Below are positions 21,835-33,099 of a DNA stretch of 64,000 bases, in pieces; the stretch's first letter is position 1; each line of letters opens with the position of its first letter. The DNA comes from Ascochyta rabiei. Its lineage: Eukaryota; Ascomycota; Dothideomycetes; Pleosporales; Didymellaceae. Under the pieces are notes generated by a model that saw nothing but the letters and a program-made list of their open reading frames with translations, did no database searches and was not told the origin of the DNA. The stretch spans positions 1,426,001 to 1,490,000 of the forward strand of contig NC_082417.1 of NCBI RefSeq assembly GCF_004011695.2, given 5' to 3'. The position numbers and the translations under genes are program-made.

Positions 21835-23616
21835 ATGTCCTGGCCAGACAATCATGCTCCACGCAACCATGTCGCTGGACAAGCGCACAACAGCTCAATT
21901 CACCAGGCAGCCGCAAACGATGATCTGACTGTGGTCTCCGATTTGCTAGACGGCGGAGTTGATGTCAATATTCGCGACAAGTCACTCTGCACCGCGTTAC
22001 ATTATGCAGTGCGTAACAACAGCTCTGCAATGGTGCAGTTGTTGCTGCTCCGTGGAGCTGATACCAGCTTGCGCGACAACGGGACCGTCGATGAACCTGA
22101 CGGCTTCACTCCGGTCGAAAACGCGGCACGCTTGAACATGATGGCTGCTATGCAAGAACTCATTGTGCACGCGGTCGATATTGAGTCTTCCAATGCTATC
22201 CATCTTGCAGCAAGGGAAGACCACATGGAGATTCTTCATTTGCTTTTCGACAAAATCTCTAGCAACTCGGGCGTATCTCATCGACAAGCAGTCGCAGATG
22301 CCTTGCGTGAATCGGCTAAGAACCACTCTCTTCAGATGGTTCGATTCATGTTGCAGAAGCTCGACGACGAGCTCGAGACGCATACGCCCAATGAATACCG
22401 GCAAGACGCATTGAATCGTGCTCTTCTGGCAGTTTTCGATTATGGAGATGGGATGGGTGTCTTGCCTGAGTACATTCGTTCCCAAAACTGGGATCATGCG
22501 ATCCAAATTCTCGACATCTTGCTAAAGGCAGGTGCGTCTATCAACGCCCATAGTGATGATCCGGAACGACGCACGGCATTGCACTCTGCCCTCCACGAAC
22601 AAGATCCTCCTTCGAGGCTTTTAGTCTTCCTGTTAGAACGTGGCGCTGATGTAAATTATCGTAACTCTTACGGACGCTCGGCATTCTTTGAATTGCTGGT
22701 TCATCCGAAGGCAACTGAAGAGCTCGTCAAGGTTTTCACAGATGCTGGTGCAGTAGTCGAGTCTCCAGATGTGAGAGGTCAAACACCCCTACATGGCGTA
22801 TGTAAACCAACGATAGCCTCCTGGCTGATTGCTTCTGGAGGGGATCTTTCTGCTGTGGACGATCAAGGTGAAATTCCTCTACATAAGGCAATACACAACC
22901 TTGAGTTGATTTCTCTCTTTGTAGAGGCAGGCTCCCCAATCGACAAACGAAATACTCTGGGATGGACACCGTTTATGCAGTCTCAATTCGTCAGTATTTC
23001 GGAATTGCTGCTTGATCACGGTGCAAACATCCACGCGGCGACAGATCAACCCTTGAAAGGCACCACAGCAATTCACCAAGCTGCAAGAGCGTGCAACTCG
23101 AAGCTGCTCTTGTTCTTGTTAGCAAATGGTGCAGATGTTCACGCTCGTGCAGCACGGGTGGTACCTAGTAGCGCGTTAAGCATAAGCGCCCCTGTCATCG
23201 TCGAGGGCAATACACCGCTCCATCTAGTCGTTAATTCCGCTGCAGGCGCCATGGGGGGAGACCCTCTAGAAGTGGTGACGGCGCTGCTTGATCATGGTGC
23301 CGATATCGAGGCCAAAGAGGGCACTGGGAAGACGCCTTTACTTCTGGCGATTACGACAGAAATCTACCACAAAGGGAGCTACATACCCAACAAGAACGTA
23401 GTGGAGTTGTTGTTGCGGCGCGGAGCAAATCTTTACGCCATCGATGATTTAGCGAAAACTGCTTTCCAGTTGGCCGACGATCGACATTATCAGATCAGCG
23501 ACACGGGAAATTTTGAAAGAAAATTTGTTCCTCCACGGTCTTCTCATGACTATAGCATGCCAGGTGGACGTGGTAGAGGACGAGGGGCGTACGGCAGAGA
23601 GAATTTCTATTCTTAG
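21835..23616 (+). CDS. Ankyrin-repeat protein, intact
   Basis: An uninterrupted 593-codon frame. Most of the protein is ankyrin repeats, with clear T-x-L-H or T-P-L-H starts (TALHYAVRNN at about residues 58-67, TPLHGVCKP near 319, TPLHLVVNSA near 460) and LLxxGAD-type ends, running from about residue 18 to 560. Ankyrin repeats are protein-binding scaffolds, so the partner and role cannot be told. The C-terminus is an Arg/Gly tract (GRGRGRGAYGRE), an RGG-like tail that may bind RNA or be methylated. No signal peptide is obvious, so it is probably intracellular. Codon usage is balanced with normal CA and TG content, and no RIP-type stop occurs, unlike both neighbours. The first ATG in frame was taken as start; an unseen upstream exon is possible. 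Confidence 0.9.
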   Translation: MSWPDNHAPRNHVAGQAHNSSIHQAAANDDLTVVSDLLDGGVDVNIRDKSLCTALHYAVRNNSSAMVQLLLLRGADTSLRDNGTVDEPDGFTPVENAARLNMMAAMQELIVHAVDIESSNAIHLAAREDHMEILHLLFDKISSNSGVSHRQAVADALRESAKNHSLQMVRFMLQKLDDELETHTPNEYRQDALNRALLAVFDYGDGMGVLPEYIRSQNWDHAIQILDILLKAGASINAHSDDPERRTALHSALHEQDPPSRLLVFLLERGADVNYRNSYGRSAFFELLVHPKATEELVKVFTDAGAVVESPDVRGQTPLHGVCKPTIASWLIASGGDLSAVDDQGEIPLHKAIHNLELISLFVEAGSPIDKRNTLGWTPFMQSQFVSISELLLDHGANIHAATDQPLKGTTAIHQAARACNSKLLLFLLANGADVHARAARVVPSSALSISAPVIVEGNTPLHLVVNSAAGAMGGDPLEVVTALLDHGADIEAKEGTGKTPLLLAITTEIYHKGSYIPNKNVVELLLRRGANLYAIDDLAKTAFQLADDRHYQISDTGNFERKFVPPRSSHDYSMPGGRGRGRGAYGRENFYS

Positions 23617-23892
23617 GCGACAGCAGAGTGGGTGTTTCACAAAAGTTCGCAAATGATCAGGTGTAACAAACACACAGTTATAAAACAGTTGAGATATGCA
23701 CGTAATGGAGGGCTGAGGCTCTCAGCGACAGAACATCTTGATAACTAATGCCTTATCGGCATGAGGCTACATTGCCTAACGGTACGTAATTGACAGGCAG
23801 ACTATCTTGAGGAAGGTGTACGCCGTCCCAATGATAAGGATGGAATAATCTTGACAGCTACTTTCATACTCTAATGATGAGGGTGCGATACT
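23617..23892. other. Convergent intergenic spacer
   Basis: 276 bp between the converging 3' ends of the ankyrin gene (plus) and the second LysM gene (minus). No coding signal or repeat seen. Confidence 0.6.
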
Positions 23893-25468
23893 TCATGTAG
23901 CCCGAGTAGATGTGGGCTTAGCAGAAGCCGACGTGGGCTTAGCAGAAGTGGACGTGAGCTTACCACTAGCCGGTGGTAAAGGTGGAGAGCCAGTGGGAAT
24001 GTCCATGTTGAAGTTTCTGAGAGGATGAATACAATACGTGCGACCAACGGCCAACAGGCCATCGCACAACCGTGCGGCACGCAGAGATGGGTTAGCGGCG
24101 ATGAAAAGATCGGACGGGACATTGTAGTTAACGACAATTGAGGCATAATTATTGCCTGTTTTGACGGTGTAGTATTGGCTGCACTTGGTCGTTGTCTGGG
24201 ATGCAAGAGTTGCTCCACCTGGCAGGTCCACCAGGTCCGTTCCGTAGCCATCGCCCGTCGCACCTGGGCCGCCAACTCCCGTGCCTGTCTCGTTTGTAGG
24301 TGGGCTGACGAAAGTGCCACCAGGAGGTGAAATGCATATTGTGGAGCCCCATACTGGGTTATCGCCGAGCATGCTAGAACCTGAGCAGTCTACCATGCTA
24401 TTCCAGCCAGCCAACTGCTGCCATGAGATGCAATTCGCTAGAGCAACAGCGACACAGTTATCGCCTGCTTTGATCTTGTGACTCTTTTCGCACGACGGAG
24501 AAAGGCACAATTTGGTGCCGCTAGATGGCTTGTCACAGTCTAAAAGATTAGGATTGGTCTCATAGAGACTTCCAGACGAAACAAGGTTGGCTTCCGCAAT
24601 CGAATTGCAGGTATCGCCAGCCTTTGTTACATATGTTTTCCCTGCACAGGCTGGGATTGGGCTTCTGACGTTGAACGAGACTGGCATAGTGTTCTTTGTG
24701 GTTTGAATGCTGGTGAGTCTGCATGCTTTGCAGTAGTGAGCTTGGTGTAACCCAATCAATCTTGGTCACTTACACTTCACGATCGTATTGTAGCGAGGCT
24801 TCTAGATCGCTTCGTTGTATATACCGTAGGCATTCTGTCGCATAGCTGCATACTTGGCGATAAGGCAGCTTGAGCATAATTGCGCCTTTGGTAGGTCACT
24901 CAGTTTCTCTACGTCATCGAAAGCGTCGATTATATCTGATGACACTGTAAGTTGAAGATCGAATAATAGTAGCGGACTACTGACCGTTGCAGTTCTTCCC
25001 CGATGCCGTATCTTTAATGCATGTTTCGTTCCAACCGCCCCAGAGACTGTCGACCAAAGAGACCACAGGATAACCTGGGAAAAGAATTGGTGTAGTTGCA
25101 CAAGCACCCGCAATCCTTGAGTGTGTGATCGACAGGGATGTACCACACGTAGTAGAGCAAACCAATGCGGTGAAGTCAGCGTCACCCAAGCTTCCACGAT
25201 ATGCAGGAGCCGAGAAAGAACTGATAAAGCTGTCGCAGCTTATGGTCTGATATAAAACGCGTTCGCAGGCCGATGCCAGTCCATAGCTAGAGAGACTGCC
25301 AGTGACCGCAAGAGGGAATCCAGTTGCAGTTTGACGGTGGGAGAGATGTATGCGGCTGTGAGCTGCTCAATGTCCGCCATGGATAGAGCTTGCAGATGCA
25401 GTCAGGAGGAAATTCACAAGACAAATTAATGTAATTGGCATCTTGAATATCGAAAACATGACGGCCAT
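23893..25468 (-). pseudogene. Secreted three-LysM protein with Cys-rich N-terminal region, RIP-inactivated
   Basis: Minus strand, three exons: 24985-25468, 24774-24935 and 23893-24725, with introns of 49 nt (24936-24984) and 48 nt (24726-24773, GTAAGT donor). The coding total is 1479 nt, 492 codons plus stop. The start at 25468 gives a hydrophobic signal peptide (residues about 10-26). A Cys-containing N-terminal region (LCSSCLIAKYAAMRQ around the second exon) resembles that of multi-LysM fungal proteins. LysM modules follow: KTYVTKAGDTCNSIA, SHKIKAGDNCVAVALANC and YYTVKTGNNYASIVV, then a Ser/Thr/Ala/Pro tail. Two premature stops are present: TGA at 25367-25369 and TAG at 24802-24804. The likely ancestral role is extracellular chitin binding, as for the other LysM gene in the island. 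Confidence 0.88.
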
Positions 25469-25673
25469 GTGATTCAAATGAGTGACAATGAGAGCAAACA
25501 ATGCTATTACACTCACTTTCCTCGACATGAAGTCATTCTATGTGCCTCGCACTCAGGTACCTAGCTTAACAATATCTCTCTGGGTGCATAATTCTACACC
25601 CCAGCAACGTTGTACTGTAAGGCGTACCGTTCCGCTGTGGCAGCGTTGTGGATTTTCTTAGGTTACCGTGTCC

Positions 25674-27786
25674 GTGCGCGCAACGACCGGAGTCGCGCAA
25701 CGACCAAATCATCACAACTACACCATACTTTAACGCGTCGTAACTCAACAACTATAGCAGCTATTAATAAAGCGCTTGCAGTAATTAATGTGCTAAAACC
25801 AGGCAAAAAACTTGTGTATTAGCATTTTGCTACTAGGTTCAGCGTTAACCGCGTAACTCTAGCTTAGAGACACAAGCACGTTTAGGACTCCTAGGAGACT
25901 AAGGACATTAACTAGCAACGTTTAACGCTATAATAGGAGATAGAGCTTATAAAGTATATAGAGTTGCTTAGTACTTATTACTTACCACCTACTAGAGAGA
26001 TAATCCAGAATTTTGCGTTGCTAGTAGCTCAAAATCCAGTTAGTAAGAGCTAGGTTACCTGCTTTATTAACAAGTACTCTATCTATCTTATCTTACATTA
26101 CTCTACTAGGATAGATTAACTATGTTATAACGCTAATTCCTATAATAAATATACGCTCTACTTTAACCTACTACAGCACAAAATCTCTAAATACTCTATT
26201 AAGGGTTGCTACACATATAATATAGATAAGAAGGGCTTTACAATTAGCATTATAGGCAGGATAAAACACGTGTTTAGTAAGCGTATGTAGATAAAGGGAG
26301 AGATTAAAGCATCTATCTAGGATAGTAACTAAGCTTAGTAGACGCTTATATCGTGTGTGTGTAGTAATAGGATAGTACTACTGCTAGGCATTATCTATAA
26401 GTTAGCTAACGCTAGCATTAAATTAGACTATGTAGCTAAAATTAAGCTCGAAAAACACTCTGTAATAGTTATATTATCTTCTTTAGGGTGGACAAATAGG
26501 GATATAGGCCTTGCCTGGCTTAAGTAGGTGTTTAATTGCTACACTAAGGAGAAAGCATAAAGAAAGTAGAGGCTTTTAATACTAGATAGCCACAGATCCT
26601 ACATAACAATAGACTTTATTAAGTACTGTAATAACTACAAGATCCTCCTAGCTGTCCTTCCCCCTTACTTAACCTAAACACTCTAGCTGCTTAATATAGT
26701 GCTGTTTAAGCCTCTATTAACAGTGTACTTAAAAGCAGTTACAACATATATCTATAAGGCTTAAAACAACGCACCTATTACTAGAGCAGACTTCTTCTGC
26801 CTATTCTGGCTAGCGTGGATGTGTAGCTTTACTAAAAAGGTAATACTTAAGTCCTTTAAGGCAACAGGTATCTATCTACTTAATCCTAACGTTATCCTCT
26901 ATTACTTTGTTAAAACACTAGAGAGCTTAGATTTAGATAGGTCCTTATTATCTGTTTATAGCAACAAGGATTAGCTTAAAATAGAGACGTTGTTGCGGCG
27001 TGTGGTTAAAAACTAGAGTAAGAGTAATGTTAAAAAGATTAGATAATTAATCTACTATATCTTAGTTAAAACCTTACTCCTCTAGTATAAGATAGATAGC
27101 CTTAAAAAGACTCTAAAGACGCAGAAGAAGCACAAAAAGAAGAGTAAAACCTTAGACTTGCAGCAACAGCAGGAGTACTATAGTGGTGCAGTGTTCTAGT
27201 TACCTAGAAAGGTTAACAAAGCACGCTTCTGTAAGCAAGTCAGACAACGTAAGGAGAAGGAGGAGAGGCTAAGAAAAGCTACTAGTAAGGAAGTAGCAGC
27301 TGCTAAGAAGCTGGTTAAGGAGAAGGAGAAGGAGGAGAGGCGTGTGGCGCAAGAGGCAGCTAAGGTGGTGCGTAAGAAGGAGAAGGCTAATGCAGCAAAT
27401 TAGAAGGCTGAACAGGAGGCTAAAAAGCAGTGTTAATAACAAGAGCTTAATGCTGTAAAAGCTATACAATTACCTTAAAAGGGTAAAAAGAAAGCTTTAT
27501 AAGCAACCTAGCTAAAAAAGCGTTAAAAACGTAGTCTTAGGGATAATATTGGTGGTTGTAGTCCCCTATTGCTGTCCCTAGCTCCCCTACTCAAAACTAC
27601 ATCACGTAGCCGCAACGTTAAGTTACTAGCTAAATTTAAATAGTATATCTTTTTTGCAAGTAATTAATTAGTACTACACTACAAAATTATAAAATAATAG
27701 CTGTTGTAGGTGGCTCTATAGCCTCATCTAATTTTGAGCGTTGAGGTGGTTTTCGGTTGTTGCGCGACTCCGGTCGTTGCGCGCAC
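25674..27786 (+). mobile_element. Fot1/pogo element inside the chitin cluster
   Basis: Terminal inverted repeats of about 32 bp: GTGCGCGCAACGACCGGAGT... at 25674 and its inverse ending ...GTTGCGCGCAC at 27786. The GCGCAACGACC motif is doubled in each end. The exact target site is unclear; TA dinucleotides lie 8 bp left and 3 bp right of the matched ends. The transposase is on the plus strand. It separates the second LysM gene from the chitinase. Confidence 0.82.
25725..27645 (+). pseudogene. Fot1/pogo DDE transposase, RIP-degraded
   Basis: Plus-strand homology is read through many TAG/TAA stops. The N-terminus (TLTRRNSTTIAAINKALAV) fits the Fot1 DNA-binding region. The second DDE block is clear at about 26580-26700 (LDSHRSYITIDFIKYC, then a PLDV-like region upstream of VLFKPL). 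The C-terminal part is a Lys/Glu-rich predicted coiled coil (27240-27420). The closing frame ends near 27645. Limits are approximate. Confidence 0.8.
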
Positions 27787-28381
27787 TGCTAGTAAAACTC
27801 TGTCGCACATGGTGCTATGCATGTCGAATCCTTCTACCACCTTCCTACTTAAGCACCATCCGCGATTACTTCTTACCAGCAATTATTAAGTTATTAAAAA
27901 GGTGAGTACAGATGGGACGCCTAATTCGCAAATCCTTTGCTAAGCATGCGGCTGTACTGTACCTTAGTTGCCCCTGCATTAGCATGACTCGACATATGTA
28001 CTGGTAGAATGCACAATAATTCGTTTGGTAGAATCTCACTAACGGCAACTATCACAGAGGCACTTGATCAAGTTTTCTTATGTGAGAACATATCGCTAAT
28101 CCCTGTCCCAGGCGTACAGTAAAGTTGAGATTCTTGGCTAGTCTGCCCGAGCCCGTTTTCTAATCTAACCCTGGGGCATCTACATTACAGGAACAGGGTA
28201 GCTACAAAGCCCGCCACCCTGTAAGATCCACTAGGAAGGATCGCCTATGGATTCTCTTGTGGCGATTCTGGTCCAGGAGGATGCCAGGTCTACTAGTGGC
28301 CTTGGTACACATTAGACATAATAGATTTATATTGAGGACGCTGACATTCTTAAAGTCAAATTATTAACTTTGCTTGACGCT
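27787..28381. other. Region upstream of the chitinase gene
   Basis: About 0.6 kb of mixed composition with scattered TA-rich segments. No domain-bearing frame. It presumably holds the former chitinase promoter. Confidence 0.45.
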
Positions 28382-31300
28382 ATAGCGCGTCTAGGTCAGG
28401 TTGCATGTCTTGCCTTCACATTTCTGGCTTTCTTTGTTCAGTTGTCTATCTAGGCAGACAATCTGTGCAGTGCAACACAGCCATGCAAGGAAGGCTGCTG
28501 TGGTAAGACTTCCTACATAAGCTACAGAGTCTTAAAAACTGGCACGCATACTTATCAATACTCTAACGAATCTGGTTCAGGCGTGGAATCCCTTCGCTGT
28601 GTTTATTAGGGAGATGTTGAACAAACTGCGTACCATCTTTTAGGGACTCTGCAAGATGCCTCTCTAAGAATTTGCTCTAACAGCTAGCAGGAAAAAATGG
28701 AATTTATGGTAATGGGCTAAATTATTGCAACAAAGATAACTGCGTTGGCACTTGTGATCAGAAGTTCGTTCGCCAACACTAAGAAGACTGTACCAAATTA
28801 CTCGCTTACAATTAATAGGTCTGAATGTGATCCGGGATGGGGTCTCCAATGGTCCAAGTCTTCTTCATGTCCCCTCAATGTGTGCTGTAGCGAGTTTGGT
28901 ACGTATCTTCTATCTAAGCTTCCAGATTATAGACTTATCAAGTTGATTTTAGGTTATTGCGGTACCACCAAAGATTTCTGTGGCGATAAAACAGTGAAAA
29001 GACCATCCTGTTCTTTAACAAATACGAAGATTGACAAGGTCATTGGTTACTATGAGTCTTGGTCCACAAGCGAACGAAGCTGTCACACCATGAAACCAGA
29101 TGAAATTCCCTATGGCTACTACACTCACCTGAAGTAAGGGCATGATAAATACCTCATAGCAAAACATCTGCTAATTGTAAGCAGCTTCGCGTTTGGCACC
29201 ATTGACCCTGGTACTTCTCAGGTCAAAGCAACAAGTGTCTAGGCCGAGTCATTGATGAGCACAATTGGAAACCTCAAATTGATCCAACAGGACTTGCAAA
29301 TATGGATTGCTATCGGAGGTAAAGTCGATAGCCCTTCTACACGAATGATGAAACTAAGACTTAAATAGGTTAGACCTTCAACGATCCTGGCACTACATAT
29401 ACGACATTCTCCGACATTGCTGCCTTAAAAAGTCGCCAAGATGCGTTTGCTAATTCTCTTATATCAATGATGAATACATATGGCTTTGACGGCGTGGATA
29501 TTAACTAGGAATATCCAGTTGATCTAGATCGCGGTGGTAGCGAAAAAGATTACAAGAACTTTTCATCCTGGATGGTTAATCTCAAAGCCGCCATTGGCAA
29601 CAAAGGTCTTAGTGTCACCCTTCCATCCAGCTACTGGTACATGAAACACTTTGACATTAAGGCGCTCTCAAAGTCTGTGGATTGGTTCAACGTGATGCTC
29701 TACGATTTGCACGGCACGTGGGATCTCAAGAGCAAATTCACGGGTCCTTTTATCAATGCCCATACGAATCTTACAGAGATTCAGGACTCCCTAGATCTGT
29801 TGTGGCGCAACAACATTGACTTGGAAAAAGTGGTATTCGGCATGGGTTTCTACGGTCGAAGCTTTACCCTGCAGAACCCTGGGTGTTCAACACCAGGCTG
29901 CCTTTTCGCTTTAGGAGGTAATGCTGGAAAATGCTCGAACACTATAGGAGTCTTGCTTAACAGCAAAATCATGGACTTGATTGCAAGCAAGAGCCTAAAG
30001 CCCACGCTACTTAAGAAAGAAGCAGTTAAAACAATCACCTGGGATACCACACAATGGGTGTCTTTCGACAACGAAGAAACCTTTAAAATCAAGGCAGATC
30101 TGGCTAAGTCGCAATGTATAAAAAACGTCATGGTTTGGGCGGTCAGCCACGATGATTAAAATGGTACAAACATCCAAGCACTCGCAAAAGCTGTTGGCCG
30201 AGAGGTCATGGCCGCACCCAAAATCGAGGCTTAAACGGTTAACAACCCGCCAAAATCAATTAAAGCATGCAGATGGTCTAATTGTAATGAGCAATGCCCT
30301 ACGGGGTTCAAAAATGTCATGCGAAACGGCACCAGTGAGACCATGGTGGACGGGACAGGATGTCCTCCAGGCTCTTCACAGAGTCCACATCAATGGTGTT
30401 GCCTGGCTAACACTTCACTGCCAACTTGCACGTGGCGGGGTTTTCGTGAAAGTGGGGCATGTCAACCCGGTTGTCTTGAGGGTGAGGCCGAAGTGGGAAC
30501 ACTGTCAGTTGGCTGTTCGTCCAAGCATCAAAGCGCATGCTGTACCGTCAATGCTGCTACTAAGCCCTACAAAATGTGTAAGTGGTTTGGAGAAAGCTCT
30601 CTATGCTTAGGCTCTGGTGGATACAAAGCTTGCGAGGGTGATTGGCTAGTCTGGATCGTCTCTGCATCAGAGGGCGCTGGCGGGGAACAGCCTTGTAGTC
30701 GTGGAGCGAAGAGTTACTGCTGCAAAGAACAACTGGATGCATTTACTGACTGTGCGTGGTATAAGAAAGAGACGTCTACAGTCATCAACACTGAGTACTG
30801 CGAGACATCTTGTCCAAAGGATTTGATCCGTCTGTCTATGCAGCAAGGCAGTGGTTGCGCGTACGGAGGCTGGCAAGCATTTTGCTGCAAAGGAAAAAAG
30901 GAGGAAACGCTTGCTCCACGAGACCTAAGCTGGGGCAACAACCAGTACAAGGAGTATGAAGGGCTAATGCTCGCCTGGCAGAAGAACCCTTCTTGCCCAG
31001 CTTCAATTGGTATTGATGGAGCCGATTATTACCTGGATACCCCAGAGGCGAAACGCAGTTTGTTCCAACGCGATCAATGCACTAACAGTGATTTCTTGAA
31101 GCTGGTTAGCTGGATCGTCACTTTGTTGAAGAATCTATTAAGTACTCCAGATACCATAAAGTATGGGTTTGACAACGTTATGGGCCAGTTCGACAGCACC
31201 ACAAATACCCTGGGCTACGACAGTCTCTCTGACTTGCTAGACAATAATGACTGGGAAGCAAGTGCATTGGTGTCTGACGTACTTTTGGATCCCTACGCGG

Positions 31301-32378
31301 CCTAGAGGAATCTGTACAATTTTAAGGATGCCCAGACAACAATGTGTTAAGCTAGGTTACCTACATTAAATAAGCAGGACGTTAAGAGCGAAAAGTTTCA
31401 CGTGGAGGATAGCAACCATGTTGGGAAACGAAGGGTTCGTCTCTCAGGTGCAGGCGATGGTCCAGCACGCGCAAATGATGCCAGTCAGTGTCCATTGTGG
31501 GTAGGTACGCAGCCGGATTCGTCAACTATTCTGGATGGCATTGCTATTGGCCATCTACCCCTCGTCTATGCTCGTTGGCAGCAAGAGCAAGGAAACACCA
31601 GGGTATTCTTAGAACTCGCTTACCAGTAAGTCAAGTTCCCACACTTTCTATACTAAGTAAGTTATGGCTAAACTTAAACAGCATTGGTCCGCAGGGTGCC
31701 TACGCCACCGACGCAATATACGATCGCTACAGAGACTTGACTCCTGGCTGTGTGACGGCGAACGGTAATACGTTGACGGCCTCAGATGACTGGGTGGTCG
31801 CGCATGTTTATATCAATCACACTAACCCGAATCTATTTATAAGAGATGCTGCTGGCCAGGTCTTTATTGGCACTCCAGCAATGCGTTTTTTCCACGGCCA
31901 GACGACCATGCAACTAAATTACGCCAACGCCAATTGACAAGTTGATGGCACAAACACTGCGCCTGTTGGCAGCACCATAAATACCATGCGATTTGCCAAT
32001 GCTAGAGCTCCATTATTTAATTGCCCGGTTCTGAGGGGCACCAACCCGCAACAACTCTTCTATCTAGGCTAGAATAACCCTAATGTTGTGTTTCCGCGGC
32101 CACCAGCCATGTTAACGTTTTAAGCAGCATTGCAGGCCTAGGCACGCCGTCTATACGAAACTAACATTTTCAACTTATACAGATTATCGTACGTCTTTGC
32201 TCAAGGGGGGGCAAGCATCAACAGTCCAAACGATGTGTTCCTTATTCAACCAAATGTACCCCAACCCGCGCCGTTTGTCATTCCTGGTCAGCTTGGTTCT
32301 GGTGCAAACGATCCGACCAACTTCAACTTCTGCTGGGATAAGGCAACGCAAGCATGGGTATGGATAACAAATCTATAG
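28382..32378 (+). pseudogene. GH18 subgroup-C-like chitinase with chitin-binding modules, RIP-inactivated
   Basis: Subgroup C chitinases are large secreted enzymes cleaving chitin, similar in plan to the chitinase subunit of yeast killer systems. Seven exons reconstruct: 28382-28502, 28691-28763, 28819-28898, 28953-29133, 29185-29318, 29369-31625, 31682-32378. They total 3543 nt, exactly 1181 codons. The expected start codon reads ATA, followed by a hydrophobic signal segment. Two Cys-rich CBM18-like modules follow (NYCNKDNCVGTC; CPLNVCCSEFG), then the GH18 barrel. The catalytic DxxDxDxE region at 29488-29511 has Asn for the last Asp and a TAG between it and Glu. A long Cys-rich C-terminal region follows. 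Twelve premature stops: 28451, 29240, 29371, 29506, 30157, 30232, 31303, 31348, 31935, 32070, 32121 and 32139. The first intron (188 nt) is unusually long and less certain; the rest are 50-56 nt. LysM genes beside such chitinases are a known fungal arrangement. Confidence 0.87.
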
Positions 32379-32834
32379 TAACCTCTAGTATTGTTTAATC
32401 AAGTGTTAGTAGACGTAAAGCTGCTTTTTGCTTGCAGTATGTAAGAGATGTTGAAAATAGAAAGCTTAATAAATAAGGCGTAGCCTGCGCCCCATTTAGC
32501 TTTAGCTGGCTGAGATAACTCCAGCCCACATACACATAGTGGTGGGAATATCATGTTTTGCAATAACTGTCCATCTAAGTGAGAGAGGGCCTAGTAGCAG
32601 CCCTCAGCCCTAGTCTCAAAAGGGCGCGGCGCTTAAGGCTAAATTTATAAAGGAGCAGTGAAAGTAGGTGTTTGCTCTTAATCCCACGAACCAACTACAA
32701 TGCTGTACTGACAAGTCCAGTCTCCCCCAGATCGGACGGCAGGGTGCAACCCTTACTACATTCTAGGGGTTATGTAAGTACCGATATTATGTGCTTAACT
32801 ACATTGCTAAAACGAACTCTCTAGTTGTTCTGCG
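32379..32834. other. Intergenic region before the MFS stub
   Basis: 456 bp, partly RIP-like and partly neutral. No gene seen; it may contain the MFS promoter. Confidence 0.4.
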
Positions 32835-33000
32835 ATGTTTCTTAATCTTGCAAACTTAAGTGCTATCACCACCGCACTTCCTATAATCCAGACAGACTTC
32901 GACATCAACGTCAACAACCTCCAATGGATCGTCTCCGCCTACGCTTTAACATTTGGCGGTTTTCTCTTCCTAGGCGGTCGCGGCGGAGACATCTTTGGGT
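32835..33000 (+). pseudogene. MFS transporter N-terminal stub
   Basis: About 55 codons match the start of a DHA2/14-spanner type major facilitator: LSAITTALPIIQTDFDINVN, then NLQWIVSAYALTFGGFLFLG and GGRGGDIFG, the end of the first helix pair and the loop before helix 3. After that the similarity stops and the frame runs into a fragment of a transposase on the opposite strand. The transporter is truncated and cannot function. The stub is not RIP-mutated. Confidence 0.75.
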
Positions 33001-33099
33001 TGGTTTCTACTAGCACTCTGCTTCCTCACGCGCGCACAGCTGATGTTAAGTCTAGGCATTGTTATGTTGATCTTCAACTCTCCTGCGTACCCGCACTGC

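Noticed and set aside
21542..21916. Minus-strand ORF of 124 codons upstream of the ankyrin start
   Set aside because: No domain, overlaps the start of the ankyrin frame and lies in its probable promoter.
27866..28048. 60-codon minus-strand ORF upstream of the chitinase
   Set aside because: No recognisable feature, and it lies in the presumed promoter region.
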